21,480 bases of DNA, from the NCBI GenBank assembly GCA_964487155.1, contig CAZAQB010000052.1:1-21480 (forward strand), given 5' to 3'. Source of the DNA: CAZAQB01 sp964487155. GTDB taxonomy: Bacteria; Pseudomonadota; Gammaproteobacteria; Nitrococcales; Nitrococcaceae. The translations under genes and the position numbers were made by a program. This document shows, piece by piece, positions 12,862-20,144 of this stretch; position 1 is the first letter of the stretch; every line of letters starts with the position of its first letter. Below the pieces are notes generated by a model. The model was not told the origin of the DNA. It worked only from the letters and a program-made list of their open reading frames with translations, and searched no databases.

Positions 12862-12893
12862 TTGTTTTGTAAACACCCTCTCAGTCCTCAGTC
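12862..12893 (+). repeat. Partial heptamer element, copy 4
   Basis: TTGTTTTGTAAACACCCTCT (12862-12881) runs directly into two CTCAGTC units (12880-12893); the GC-rich core is absent. It faces the inverted copy at 12568-12584, creating a large inverted arrangement. Confidence 0.8.
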
Positions 12894-12907
12894 CCCATCC
12901 CGCCCCC

Positions 12908-12936
12908 GTGACCCGGCGCCCCCCGTCCGCGATAAT
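12908..12936 (+). promoter_or_regulatory. mutL promoter (GTGACC-N17-GATAAT), -10 seven nt before ATG
   Basis: GTGACC (12908-12913, four of six matches to TTGACA) and GATAAT (12931-12936, five of six) are separated by 17 nt. The ATG at 12944 lies 7 nt after the -10, so transcription would start about at the initiation codon. No Shine-Dalgarno is present. Confidence 0.6.
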
Positions 12937-12943
12937 CCCGGCC

Positions 12944-14758
12944 ATGAGCGGCCCCACCATCCACCACCTCCCGCCCCAGCTGGTCAACCAGATCGCCGCC
13001 GGCGAGGTCATCGAGCGCCCCGCCTCGGTAGTCAAGGAACTGGTGGAGAACGCCCTGGATGCCGGGGCCCGCCGGGTGGAGGTGCGGGTGGATGACGGCG
13101 GCCGGCGCCTGGTGCGGGTGCGCGACGACGGCCTGGGGATGGGGCCCGAGGATCTGGCCCTGGCGCCCCAGAGCCACGCCACCAGCAAGCTCCGCGAGCT
13201 GGATGATCTGCGGCACATCGCCAGTCTCGGGTTCCGCGGTGAGGCCCTGCCCAGCATCGGCTCGGTGGCCCGGCTGCGTCTGGTATCGCGCACCGGCGAG
13301 GCGGAGCACGGCTGGTGCGTGGAGGTGGACGAGGGCGGCCGGGCCTCCGAGCCCCGGCCGGCCCCCCACCCGGTGGGAACCACCGTCGAGGTGCGGGAGC
13401 TGTTCTTCAATACGCCTGCCCGGCGCAAGTTCCTGCGCACCGAGCGCACCGAGCGTCGCCACGTGCACGAACTGCTGCGGCGAGTGGCGCTGAGCCGGCC
13501 GCAGGTGGCCTTCGCCCTGGATGCCGACGGCCGTGGCCTGCTGGACCTGCCCGCCGCCGGCGACCTGCCCGGCCAGGAACGCCGCCTGGAGGAGCTGCTG
13601 GGGCGCGGCTTCGTGGACCGGGCGCTGCGCCTGGACGCCGCGGCGGAGGGCCTGCGCCTGCATGGCTGGCTCGGCGTGCCGGACGCCGCGCGGCCCCAGG
13701 CGGACCTCCAGTACCTGTACATCAACGGCCGCATGGTGCGGGACCGGCTGGCGGCCGCCGCGCTGCGCCGGGGCTATGGCGACCTGATCTACAAGGACCG
13801 CCAGCCCGCCTACGTGCTCTACCTGGAGATCGACCCGGAGCTGGTGGACGTCAACGTCCACCCCACCAAGCACGAGGTGCGCTTCCGGGAGTCGCGGCTG
13901 GTGTTCGATTTTCTGGCGCAGCGGCTGCACCAGGCCCTGGCCCACGGCGGGCCGGGGCGCCACCGGGCCGGCGCCGGCGAGGCCCCATCCCCGGGCCCGG
14001 CCGCACCGCCTCAGCATTTTGGCGGGCCGCGGCAGCAGGGCTCCATGGCGCTGCCGGTGCGTGAGGCCCGGGCCCTGTACGGCTTCGAGCCAGAGTCCGC
14101 CGCCGAGGCAGCACCGGTGTCCCAGGCCGCCACCCGGTCGGCGCCGGCGGCCGGCAACCCGGACCCCGGCGAAGTGCCGCCGCTGGGCTTCGCGCTGGCC
14201 CAGGTGCACGGTATCTACCTGCTGGCCGAGAACGCCGAAGGGCTGGTGCTGGTGGACATGCATGCCGCCCACGAGCGCATCGTCTACGAGCAGCTCAAGG
14301 CGCAGCTGCAATCCGGCGGCATCGCCGGCCAGGCCCTGCTGGTGCCCCGCGCCCTGGAGGTGACCCCTGACGAGGCGGAGGCCGCGGGCCGCCACACTGG
14401 GCACTTCGCGGCCCTGGGCTTCGAGGTGGACCGCAGCGGACCCGCCTCGGTGGTAGTGCGCCGGGTGCCCGCCCTGCTGGCCGACCAGGATCCGGAGCAG
14501 CTGGTCCGCGACGTGCTGAGCGACCTGCGCTCGGCGGGCGGCAGCGCCCGGCTGCAGGACGCCCTGGACCAGCTGCTGGCAAGCCAGGGTTGCCACGGCT
14601 CGGTGCGGGCCCACCGCCGGCTGGGCATCCCCGAGATGAACGCCCTGTTGCGGGCCATGGAGCAGACCCCCAACGCCGGCCAGTGCAACCACGGCCGCCC
14701 CACCTGGACTGCGCTCTCGATGGCGGAGCTCGACCGGCTGTTCCTCAGGGGGCGCTGA
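12944..14758 (+). CDS. mutL: DNA mismatch repair protein MutL (endonuclease-type)
   Basis: MutL links mismatch recognition by MutS to strand removal. The 604-residue product has the GHKL ATPase domain (about 1-330) with NQIAAGEVIERPASVVKELV (ATP-binding Glu and Asn), RDDGLGM (60-66), ATSKL (79-83) and LGFRGEALPSI (95-105). A variable Pro/Ala/Gly-rich linker spans about 335-420, followed by a C-terminal dimerisation domain. That domain contains DMHAAHERIVYE (438-449), fitting the metal-binding endonuclease motif D-x-H-A-x2-E-x4-E, plus GCHGSVR (C550) and CNHGRP (581-586), and ends near LFLRGR. E. coli MutL lacks these and relies on MutH. ATG 12944 is supported by homology and the promoter just upstream. 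miaA follows after 3 nt. Confidence 0.95.
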   Translation: MSGPTIHHLPPQLVNQIAAGEVIERPASVVKELVENALDAGARRVEVRVDDGGRRLVRVRDDGLGMGPEDLALAPQSHATSKLRELDDLRHIASLGFRGEALPSIGSVARLRLVSRTGEAEHGWCVEVDEGGRASEPRPAPHPVGTTVEVRELFFNTPARRKFLRTERTERRHVHELLRRVALSRPQVAFALDADGRGLLDLPAAGDLPGQERRLEELLGRGFVDRALRLDAAAEGLRLHGWLGVPDAARPQADLQYLYINGRMVRDRLAAAALRRGYGDLIYKDRQPAYVLYLEIDPELVDVNVHPTKHEVRFRESRLVFDFLAQRLHQALAHGGPGRHRAGAGEAPSPGPAAPPQHFGGPRQQGSMALPVREARALYGFEPESAAEAAPVSQAATRSAPAAGNPDPGEVPPLGFALAQVHGIYLLAENAEGLVLVDMHAAHERIVYEQLKAQLQSGGIAGQALLVPRALEVTPDEAEAAGRHTGHFAALGFEVDRSGPASVVVRRVPALLADQDPEQLVRDVLSDLRSAGGSARLQDALDQLLASQGCHGSVRAHRRLGIPEMNALLRAMEQTPNAGQCNHGRPTWTALSMAELDRLFLRGR

Positions 14759-14761
14759 GCC

Positions 14762-15733
14762 TTGGGGCCGCCGCTGCACTGCCTGATGGGGCCCACCGCC
14801 GCCGGCAAGACCGGACTCGCCCTGTGGCTGGCGGAGCGCTTTCCCATCGAGATCGTCAGTGTCGACTCCGCCCAGGTCTACCGGGGCATGGACATCGGCA
14901 CCGCCAAGCCGGACCCGGCGCTGCGGGCCCGTCTGCCCCACCACCTGATCGACCTGCGTGACCCGGCCGAGGCCTACTCCGCGGCCGAGTTCCGCGCCGA
15001 CGCCCTGGCTGCCATCCGGGACATCCGCCGCCGCGGGCGCCTGCCGCTGCTGGTGGGGGGCACCCGGCTCTACTTCCTGGCCCTGCTGGAAGGGCTCTCG
15101 GACCTGCCCCCGGCGGACCCGGAACTGCGTGCCCGGCTGACCGCGGAGGCCGGGGAGCTGGGCTGGCCGGCCCTGCACCGGCGGCTGGCCGCCGGCGACG
15201 CCCGGACCGCCGCCCGGCTGCACCCCAACGACGGCCAGCGCATCCAGCGGGCGCTGGAGGTGCTGGAGCTCACCGGCCGGCCACTCAGCCTGTGGACCGG
15301 CTCGACGCTGCCGTCACCGGGTGCCGCGGCACGGGAATGGATCGTCGCGCCCGCCGACCGGGCCCGGCTGCACCAGCAGATCGCGGGCCGATTCCAGCAG
15401 ATGCTGGCCGCCGGACTGGTGGAGGAGGTTGAAAAGCTGCGCCGCCGTCCCGACCTCGACCTGCAGTGCGCGGCCATGCGGGCCGTGGGCTACCGCCAAG
15501 TATGGCAGCATCTTGAGGGTTGCTTCCCTAGAGAGGCCATGGTCGAGCGGGCGGTTGCCGCCACCCGCCAGTTCGCCAAACGCCAGTTCAGCTGGCTGCG
15601 CGGCCGCCCGGCGGCGGTCTGGCTGCCGGCCGAACGGTACCAGGAGACCCGCGAGCGTCTGGCCCGTGCTCTGGCCGCGGAGCTGAATGCGGCAGGGCGC
15701 GCCGCTGGCGGCGGGGCACAAGGGCTGTGGTAG
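14762..15733 (+). CDS. miaA: tRNA dimethylallyltransferase
   Basis: MiaA adds the dimethylallyl group to N6 of A37 in tRNAs reading UNN codons, the first step to ms2i6A. The 323-residue protein shows the P-loop GPTAAGKT (10-17), DSAQVYRGMDIGTAKP (35-50) with the catalytic Asp, HHLIDLRDPAEAYSAAEF, VGGTRLYFLALLEGL, the substrate-binding Q-R block NDGQRIQRALEV, and a C-terminal KRQFSWLR. The start is TTG 14762, with AGGGGG about 11 nt upstream. The first downstream ATG (14786) would remove the strand before the P-loop and is rejected. mutL-miaA-hfq-hflX is a classical gammaproteobacterial operon. Confidence 0.95.
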   Translation: MGPPLHCLMGPTAAGKTGLALWLAERFPIEIVSVDSAQVYRGMDIGTAKPDPALRARLPHHLIDLRDPAEAYSAAEFRADALAAIRDIRRRGRLPLLVGGTRLYFLALLEGLSDLPPADPELRARLTAEAGELGWPALHRRLAAGDARTAARLHPNDGQRIQRALEVLELTGRPLSLWTGSTLPSPGAAAREWIVAPADRARLHQQIAGRFQQMLAAGLVEEVEKLRRRPDLDLQCAAMRAVGYRQVWQHLEGCFPREAMVERAVAATRQFAKRQFSWLRGRPAAVWLPAERYQETRERLARALAAELNAAGRAAGGGAQGLW

Positions 15734-15826
15734 ACTCCCGCAATATGCCGCAGGACACCGGAACCCCCCGGCCCCCGGCTCGTGATCGCATAACAACAAG
15801 CGCATGCTTTCAAGGAGTTGCTGGTA

Positions 15827-16084
15827 ATGGCAAAAGGGCAGTCTCTGCAGGAGCCGTTTCTGAACGCCCTACGGAAGGAAAAGGTTCCAGTCTCGATCTA
15901 CCTGGTGAACGGCATCAAGCTCCAGGGGCAGATCGAGTCCTTTGACCAGTTTGTTCTGCTGCTACGCAACACCGTGAGTCAGATGGTGTACAAGCACGCC
16001 ATCTCCACCATCGTGCCGGCCCGCAATGTCCGGCACCACCACCCGGCTGCGGATGAGCGCCCCCAGGAAAACACCAACGTCTGA
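15827..16084 (+). CDS. hfq: RNA chaperone Hfq
   Basis: Hfq is the hexameric Sm-like RNA chaperone that pairs small RNAs with mRNAs. The 85-residue protein keeps the E. coli residue numbering: Gln 8, Arg 16 (rim), Tyr 25 and Lys 31 (distal face), Asp 40, Gln 41, Phe 42, and the Sm2 motif Tyr 55-Lys 56-His 57 of the proximal face. The C-terminal tail is short (HHHPAADERPQENTNV) compared with the 102-residue E. coli protein. A strong AAGGAG lies 9 nt before ATG 15827. The 93-nt gap after miaA may hold a promoter (a weak TAGACT overlaps the miaA stop). Its 3' end overlaps the start of hflX. Confidence 0.97.
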   Translation: MAKGQSLQEPFLNALRKEKVPVSIYLVNGIKLQGQIESFDQFVLLLRNTVSQMVYKHAISTIVPARNVRHHHPAADERPQENTNV

Positions 16085-17432
16085 ACCGGCGGCCCTTGGG
16101 GCCGCCGCCCGGCTCTTCGAACGCCCCCAGGGCGGCGACGAGGCCGTCCTCGTGCAGGTGGACGACGGCCGGGGCGCTGCCGCCGAGCATCTGCGCGAGC
16201 TCGACGCCCTGGCCCGATCGGCCGGGGCCGAGGTGCTGGGCCAGCTGACCTGCCGCCGTGCCGCGCCGGACGCCCGGCTCTACATCGGCAGCGGCCAGGC
16301 CCGCGCCGTGGCGGAGCAGGTGGAGGCCACCGGGGCCGACCTGGTGGTGGTGAACCATGCCATCTCCCCGGGCCAGCAGCGCAACCTGGAGCGGGAGGTG
16401 GGGGTCAGGGTGCTGGACCGCACCGGCCTGATTCTCGACATCTTCGCCCAGCGGGCCCGCTCTCACGAGGGCAAGCTGCAGGTGGAGCTGGCGCAGCTGC
16501 GCCACATCGCCAGTCGCCTGGTGCGGGGCTGGAGCCATCTGGAACGCCAGAAGGGCGGCATCGGCCTGCGCGGCCCGGGCGAGACCCAGCTGGAAATGGA
16601 CCGGCGCATGCTCGGCGTGCGCATCCGCCAGTTGGAGGCCCGGCTGGGGCGGGTCCAGCGCCAGCGCCGCCAGGGCCGCCAGGCGCGGCGCAAGCGGGAG
16701 CTTCCCGCGGTCTCGCTGGTGGGCTATACCAACGCCGGCAAGTCGACCCTGTTCAACCGCCTGGCGGAGGCCTCGGTGTTCGCCGCCGACCAGTTGTTCG
16801 CCACCCTGGACACCACCCTGCGGCGGGTCGAGACAGCGGACGGGGAACCCCTGATCCTGGCCGACACGGTGGGCTTCATCCGCGATCTGCCCCATGAACT
16901 GGTGGCCGCGTTCCGCTCCACCCTGGAGGAGGTCCACGAGGCGGATCTGCTGCTGCACGTGGTGGACGCCTCCGACCCGGCCCGCGACGAGAGCATCCAT
17001 CAGGTGAATCGCGTGCTGGAGGAGATTGGCGCCGACCGGGTGCCCCGACTGCTGGTGTACAACAAGATCGATGCCCTGCACCGTGTGCCCCGGGTCGACC
17101 GGGATGCCGCCGGCGAGGTGGAGTCGGTCTGGGTCTCGGCCGCCACCGGCGCCGGGCTCGGCGAGCTGCTGGAGGCCGCGGTGGAACGCTGCGGCGCCGC
17201 CCGGGTGCGGGGCCGGATCCGGCTCGGCCCCCAAGAGGGGCGGCTGCGTGCCCGCTTCTTCGCGCTGGGCGAGGTGCTGGACGAGCAGGTGGACGCGGCC
17301 GGCCACAGCCTGCTGGAAGTGTGCCTGCCGCGCCGGGACCTGGAACGTCTCTACCGACGCGAGGGTCTGCACTCAGAGATGGTACTGGCGGAGGCCGGGT
17401 CCGCCTTGCGGGGTGCCGGAGGGGGTCTTTAG
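16053..17432 (+). CDS. hflX: GTPase HflX
   Basis: HflX is a ribosome-associated GTPase that splits stalled or heat-damaged 70S ribosomes. The 459-residue product has an N-terminal HflX domain with LYIGSGQA, FNHA-like VVNHAISPGQQRNLE, DRTGLILDIFAQRARSHEG and RQKGGIGLRGPGETQLE. The G domain follows with GYTNAGKST (224-232), DTVGFIRDLP (G3, from 271) and NKID (G4, 337-340). The start is uncertain: ATG 16053 (32-nt overlap with hfq) is used, but ATG 16026 is in the same frame. Neither has a strong Shine-Dalgarno, and strict homology begins near LFERPQGGDEAVL. hflK is separated by a 317-nt gap. Confidence 0.92.
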   Translation: MSAPRKTPTSEPAALGAAARLFERPQGGDEAVLVQVDDGRGAAAEHLRELDALARSAGAEVLGQLTCRRAAPDARLYIGSGQARAVAEQVEATGADLVVVNHAISPGQQRNLEREVGVRVLDRTGLILDIFAQRARSHEGKLQVELAQLRHIASRLVRGWSHLERQKGGIGLRGPGETQLEMDRRMLGVRIRQLEARLGRVQRQRRQGRQARRKRELPAVSLVGYTNAGKSTLFNRLAEASVFAADQLFATLDTTLRRVETADGEPLILADTVGFIRDLPHELVAAFRSTLEEVHEADLLLHVVDASDPARDESIHQVNRVLEEIGADRVPRLLVYNKIDALHRVPRVDRDAAGEVESVWVSAATGAGLGELLEAAVERCGAARVRGRIRLGPQEGRLRARFFALGEVLDEQVDAAGHSLLEVCLPRRDLERLYRREGLHSEMVLAEAGSALRGAGGGL

Positions 17433-17435
17433 AAT
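17406..17435 (+). promoter_or_regulatory. Candidate hflKC promoter at the end of hflX
   Basis: TTGCGG (17406-17411) and TAGAAT (17430-17435) are separated by 18 nt; the -10 overlaps the hflX stop codon. Initiation near 17442 would place the 161-nt palindrome in a 5' leader of about 300 nt ahead of hflK. The -35 match is only partial. Confidence 0.4.
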
Positions 17436-17749
17436 CCGCGGCAGTCTGCACAATGCTCTTCCGGGGATGCGTGCGCCCGCCGCCGGTGTGGGTCGAAGCC
17501 TTCGGTGCAGGGTGTGAGAATGCCAGCCGGGTCGGGGTCCGGCCCCGATCCAGGCAGCCTGTCGGACTTAGGGGTCCGTCACGAGCCGAGTGGGAGAGCG
17601 AGGGCAGTATTCTGATCGTTTGAGGAGAATAGCCGTCGCTATTTGACGAAGAGGATCGGAATACTGGGCCGCTATCCCACCGGCGCAGTAGGAGCCTTAA
17701 GTCCGACAGGCTGCGAAAGCCCTGTCGGGCCACTTCAGTGGAGAGATTG
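17433..17749. other. Non-coding gap hflX-hflK, mostly one palindrome
   Basis: These 317 bases have no gene. They contain a hairpin (17529-17551: TCGGGG, loop TCCGG, CCCCGA, extended by GGG/TCC pairs), the long palindrome 17554-17714, and the hflK Shine-Dalgarno (GGAGAG, 17740-17745). Confidence 0.85.
17554..17714. repeat. 161-nt nested palindrome (MITE-like or structured leader)
   Basis: The outer arms GCAGCCTGTCGGACTTA (17554-17570) and TAAGTCCGACAGGCTGC (17698-17714) pair perfectly over 17 bp. Inside, TGGGAGAGCG (17591-17600) pairs with CGCTATCCCA (17670-17679) with one mismatch. CAGTATTCTGATC (17605-17617) pairs with GATCGGAATACTG (17654-17666) with one mismatch. AATAGC/GCTATT (17628-17643) caps the structure over the tetraloop CGTC. 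Base composition is more A+T-rich than the flanks, which suggests acquired DNA. No coding frame is present. Confidence 0.85.
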
Positions 17750-18955
17750 ATGGCGTGGAATGAACCGGGCGGCGGCAAGCGCGACCCGTGGAGCGGTGGT
17801 GGCGACCAGGGGCCGCCGGACCTGGACGAGGTGTTCCGCAAGGCCCGCGAGCGCATCCAGCGCATCCTGGGCGGACGCAAGGGCGGCGGTGGCGGCGGCT
17901 CTGGGGGCTCCGGCGGCGGCGGTCTCGGTGCCCTGGGCGTCGGTGTGATCGTGGGTCTGGTGGTGGCCGGCTGGCTCGCCTCCGGCCTGTACATCGTCGA
18001 TGAGGGCTGGCGCGGGGTGGTCACCCGCTTCGGCCGTCATGTGGACACCACCATGCCCGGGCTGCACTGGCACCTGCCCACACCCATCGAGGCGGTGGAG
18101 AAGGTGAACGTGGCCACCCGCCGGCGCAGTTCCATCGGCTATGAGGCCCTGTCGCCGGACCGCTCGCGGCCGGTGCTCTCCGAGGCGCTGATGCTCACCC
18201 AGGACGAGAACATCGTGAACGTCCAGCTGGCGGTGCAGTACCAGGTCTCGGACCCTGCGGCCTACCGCTTCGAGTTCGAGAATCCCGACAGCACCCTCAA
18301 GCAGCTCTCCGAGAGCGCCCTGCGCGAGACGGTGGGCAAGCGCAACATGGACTTCGTGCTCACCGAGGGCCGCGCCGAGGTGGCCGCCGAGACTCAGCGC
18401 CTGGTGCAGGAGGAGCTTGACCGCTACGGTGCCGGCCTGCAGGTGGTGCAGGTGGCCATCCAGGACATCCAGCCCCCGGAGCAGGTGCAGGATTCGTTCT
18501 CCGACGCCATCAAGGCTCGCGAGGACCGGGTGCGGCTGATCAACGAGGCCGAGGGCTACCGCAACGAGGTCATTCCCCAGGCCAACGGCCAGGCGGCGCG
18601 CATCCGCGAGCAGGCCCAGGCCTATCTTGCCGAGGTGGTCAACCAGGCCGAGGGTGACGCCAGCCGCTTCACCCAGCTGCTGACGGAGTACCAGCAGGCG
18701 CCCCGGGTGACCGGCGAGCGCCTGTACCTGGACACCATGCAGGAGGTGCTGGGCCGCAGCGGCAAGGTGCTGGTGGACGGCGAGTCCGCCCAGCCGCTGC
18801 TGTACCTGCCTATGGACCGGCTGCTGCCTCCGGGCTCCGGCACCGGTCGCAACGATGGCGATGGCAGCCGGTCCCAATTCCAGAGCTCCGGATCGGGCAG
18901 CTTGTCTGGTTCCGGCTCCTCCAGCAGCCGGTTGCGCACCCGGGAGGTCCGCTGA
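17750..18955 (+). CDS. hflK: FtsH protease modulator HflK (SPFH family)
   Basis: HflK forms with HflC a large inner-membrane cage around the FtsH protease and limits its degradation of membrane proteins. The 401-residue product starts with a Gly-rich cytoplasmic segment (residues 45-59 are nearly all Gly/Ser) and one membrane helix (about 60-82). An SPFH/band-7 domain follows, opening YIVDEGWRGVVTRFGRH, then a long Glu/Gln/Ala-rich helical region. The C-terminal tail is Ser/Gly-rich (SSGSGSLSGSGSSSS). ATG 17750 has GGAGAG upstream. Its TGA overlaps the hflC ATG by one base (TGATG), implying coupled translation in matched amounts. Confidence 0.95.
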   Translation: MAWNEPGGGKRDPWSGGGDQGPPDLDEVFRKARERIQRILGGRKGGGGGGSGGSGGGGLGALGVGVIVGLVVAGWLASGLYIVDEGWRGVVTRFGRHVDTTMPGLHWHLPTPIEAVEKVNVATRRRSSIGYEALSPDRSRPVLSEALMLTQDENIVNVQLAVQYQVSDPAAYRFEFENPDSTLKQLSESALRETVGKRNMDFVLTEGRAEVAAETQRLVQEELDRYGAGLQVVQVAIQDIQPPEQVQDSFSDAIKAREDRVRLINEAEGYRNEVIPQANGQAARIREQAQAYLAEVVNQAEGDASRFTQLLTEYQQAPRVTGERLYLDTMQEVLGRSGKVLVDGESAQPLLYLPMDRLLPPGSGTGRNDGDGSRSQFQSSGSGSLSGSGSSSSRLRTREVR

Positions 18956-19845
18956 TGCGTGCTCTCAAGCCTCTGCTGATCGGCCTGGCCGTGGTCGTTG
19001 TGGTTGCCGTTTACTTCGTCGCCTACTCCGTGCACGAGACCGAGCGGGCGATCCGCTTCGAGTTCGGCCGGGTGGTGGATGTGGACCTGCCCCCCGGGCT
19101 GCACTTCAAGCTGCCCTGGCAGAACGTGCGCAAGTTCGACGGCCGGGTGCAGACCCTCGACGAAGAGCCCCAGCGCTTTCTTACGAGCGAGAAGAAGAAC
19201 GTCATCGTCGACGCCTTCGTGAAGTGGCGCATCGGAGATGTGGAGCCCTACTACACGACCGTGCAGGGTGATCCCCGGCGCGCCAACCTGCGCCTCTCGG
19301 AGATCATCAGGAACGGGCTGCGCAACGAGTTCGGCAAACGCACCATTCGTGAGGTGGTATCCGGCGACCGGGCGCAGATCATGGCGATCCTCCAGCGCCA
19401 GGCCACCGAGGGGGCCGAGTCCCTGGGCCTGGACGTGGTGGACGTGCGCATCAAGCGCATCGATCTGCCACAGGATGTCAGCGCATCGGTGTTCAGCCGC
19501 ATGGCCGCCGAGCGCGAGCGGGTGGCCCGGGAGTTCCGGGCCGAGGGCGCCCAGGAGGCCGAGCAGATCCGTGCCGATGCCGACCGCCAGCGCTCGGTGA
19601 TCATTGCCGAGGCCCGCCGCGACGGCGAGAAGATCCGCGGTGAGGGGGATGCCAAGGCGGCGGAAACCTATGCCACAGCCTACAACGCCGACCCGGACTT
19701 CTACTCCTTCTACCGCAGCCTCGGGGCCTACCGGGAGGCATTCCGCAGCCAGGGGGACATGCTGATCCTGTCTCCGGATTCCCAGTTCTTCCGGTACTTC
19801 GATCAGTCGTCGGGGGCGGGGCAGCCCAGCCCGGGCCCGCGCTGA
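18955..19845 (+). CDS. hflC: FtsH protease modulator HflC (SPFH family)
   Basis: HflC is the partner of HflK in the periplasmic-side HflKC cage that regulates FtsH. The 296-residue protein has an N-terminal membrane anchor (about 5-24, PLLIGLAVVVVVAVYFVAYS), then the SPFH domain with VHETERAIRFEFGRV, PPGLHFKLPWQNVRKFDGR and EKKNVIVDAFVKWRI. A helical stretch follows (FSRMAAERERVAREFRAEG) and the conserved GDAKAAETYATAYNADPDFYSFYRSL. Length is typical. It follows hflK directly and is followed by an 89-nt gap with strong GC hairpins. Confidence 0.96.
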   Translation: MRALKPLLIGLAVVVVVAVYFVAYSVHETERAIRFEFGRVVDVDLPPGLHFKLPWQNVRKFDGRVQTLDEEPQRFLTSEKKNVIVDAFVKWRIGDVEPYYTTVQGDPRRANLRLSEIIRNGLRNEFGKRTIREVVSGDRAQIMAILQRQATEGAESLGLDVVDVRIKRIDLPQDVSASVFSRMAAERERVAREFRAEGAQEAEQIRADADRQRSVIIAEARRDGEKIRGEGDAKAAETYATAYNADPDFYSFYRSLGAYREAFRSQGDMLILSPDSQFFRYFDQSSGAGQPSPGPR

Positions 19846-19891
19846 CCGGGATCCCCGGTGCGCGGGCCGGGGAGCGGTGACCGACACCGGG

Positions 19892-19909
19892 CCGGGGCGC
19901 CCGCCCCGG
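19892..19909. terminator. GC hairpin after hflC (possible attenuator or terminator)
   Basis: CCGGGGC (19892-19898), loop GCCC, GCCCCGG (19903-19909) form a perfect 7-bp stem 46 nt after the hflC stop. No U-tract follows, so it is more likely a stability or partial-termination hairpin than a standard intrinsic terminator. Confidence 0.3.
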
Positions 19910-19934
19910 TCGTCTCGTCCCGGGGGGGAGGACG

Positions 19935-20123
19935 ATGTCCCAGGACCTGTTCGCGGCCCTGGCACTGATGCTGGTGCTGGAGGGCATCCTGCCGTTCATC
20001 AGTCCGGGGGCGCTGCGCCGGGTCGCGCGCCAGATGTCGGAGTCCAGCGACGCCGCGCTGCGGGCCACCGGCCTGGTCAGCATGCTGGCCGGCCTGATCC
20101 TGCTCTACCTGGTGCGGCACTGA
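19935..20123 (+). CDS. DUF2065 family small membrane protein (YjeT-like)
   Basis: This 62-residue protein belongs to the DUF2065 family, named YjeT in E. coli, where it also follows hflC. It has two membrane helices (about 5-22 and 43-60) joined by a basic/polar loop (PGALRRVARQMSESSDAALR) and ends LLYLVRH. A strong GGGGGAGG precedes ATG 19935. Function is unknown; the constant position beside hflKC hints at a link to that membrane complex, which is inference only. Confidence 0.88.
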   Translation: MSQDLFAALALMLVLEGILPFISPGALRRVARQMSESSDAALRATGLVSMLAGLILLYLVRH

Positions 20124-20144
20124 CCGCGCGGCCGGAGGCCCATC

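Larger units (their letters stand above)
12412..12943. other. Non-coding gap amiB-mutL, filled with inverted repeat modules
   Basis: These 532 bases carry no gene. In order they contain a small hairpin (12451-12467), an inverted heptamer element (12491-12587), an inverted REP-like hairpin (12677-12701), a direct REP-like hairpin (12782-12804), a partial element (12862-12893) and the mutL promoter (12908-12936). The modules are arranged nearly symmetrically about 12740. Confidence 0.85.
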
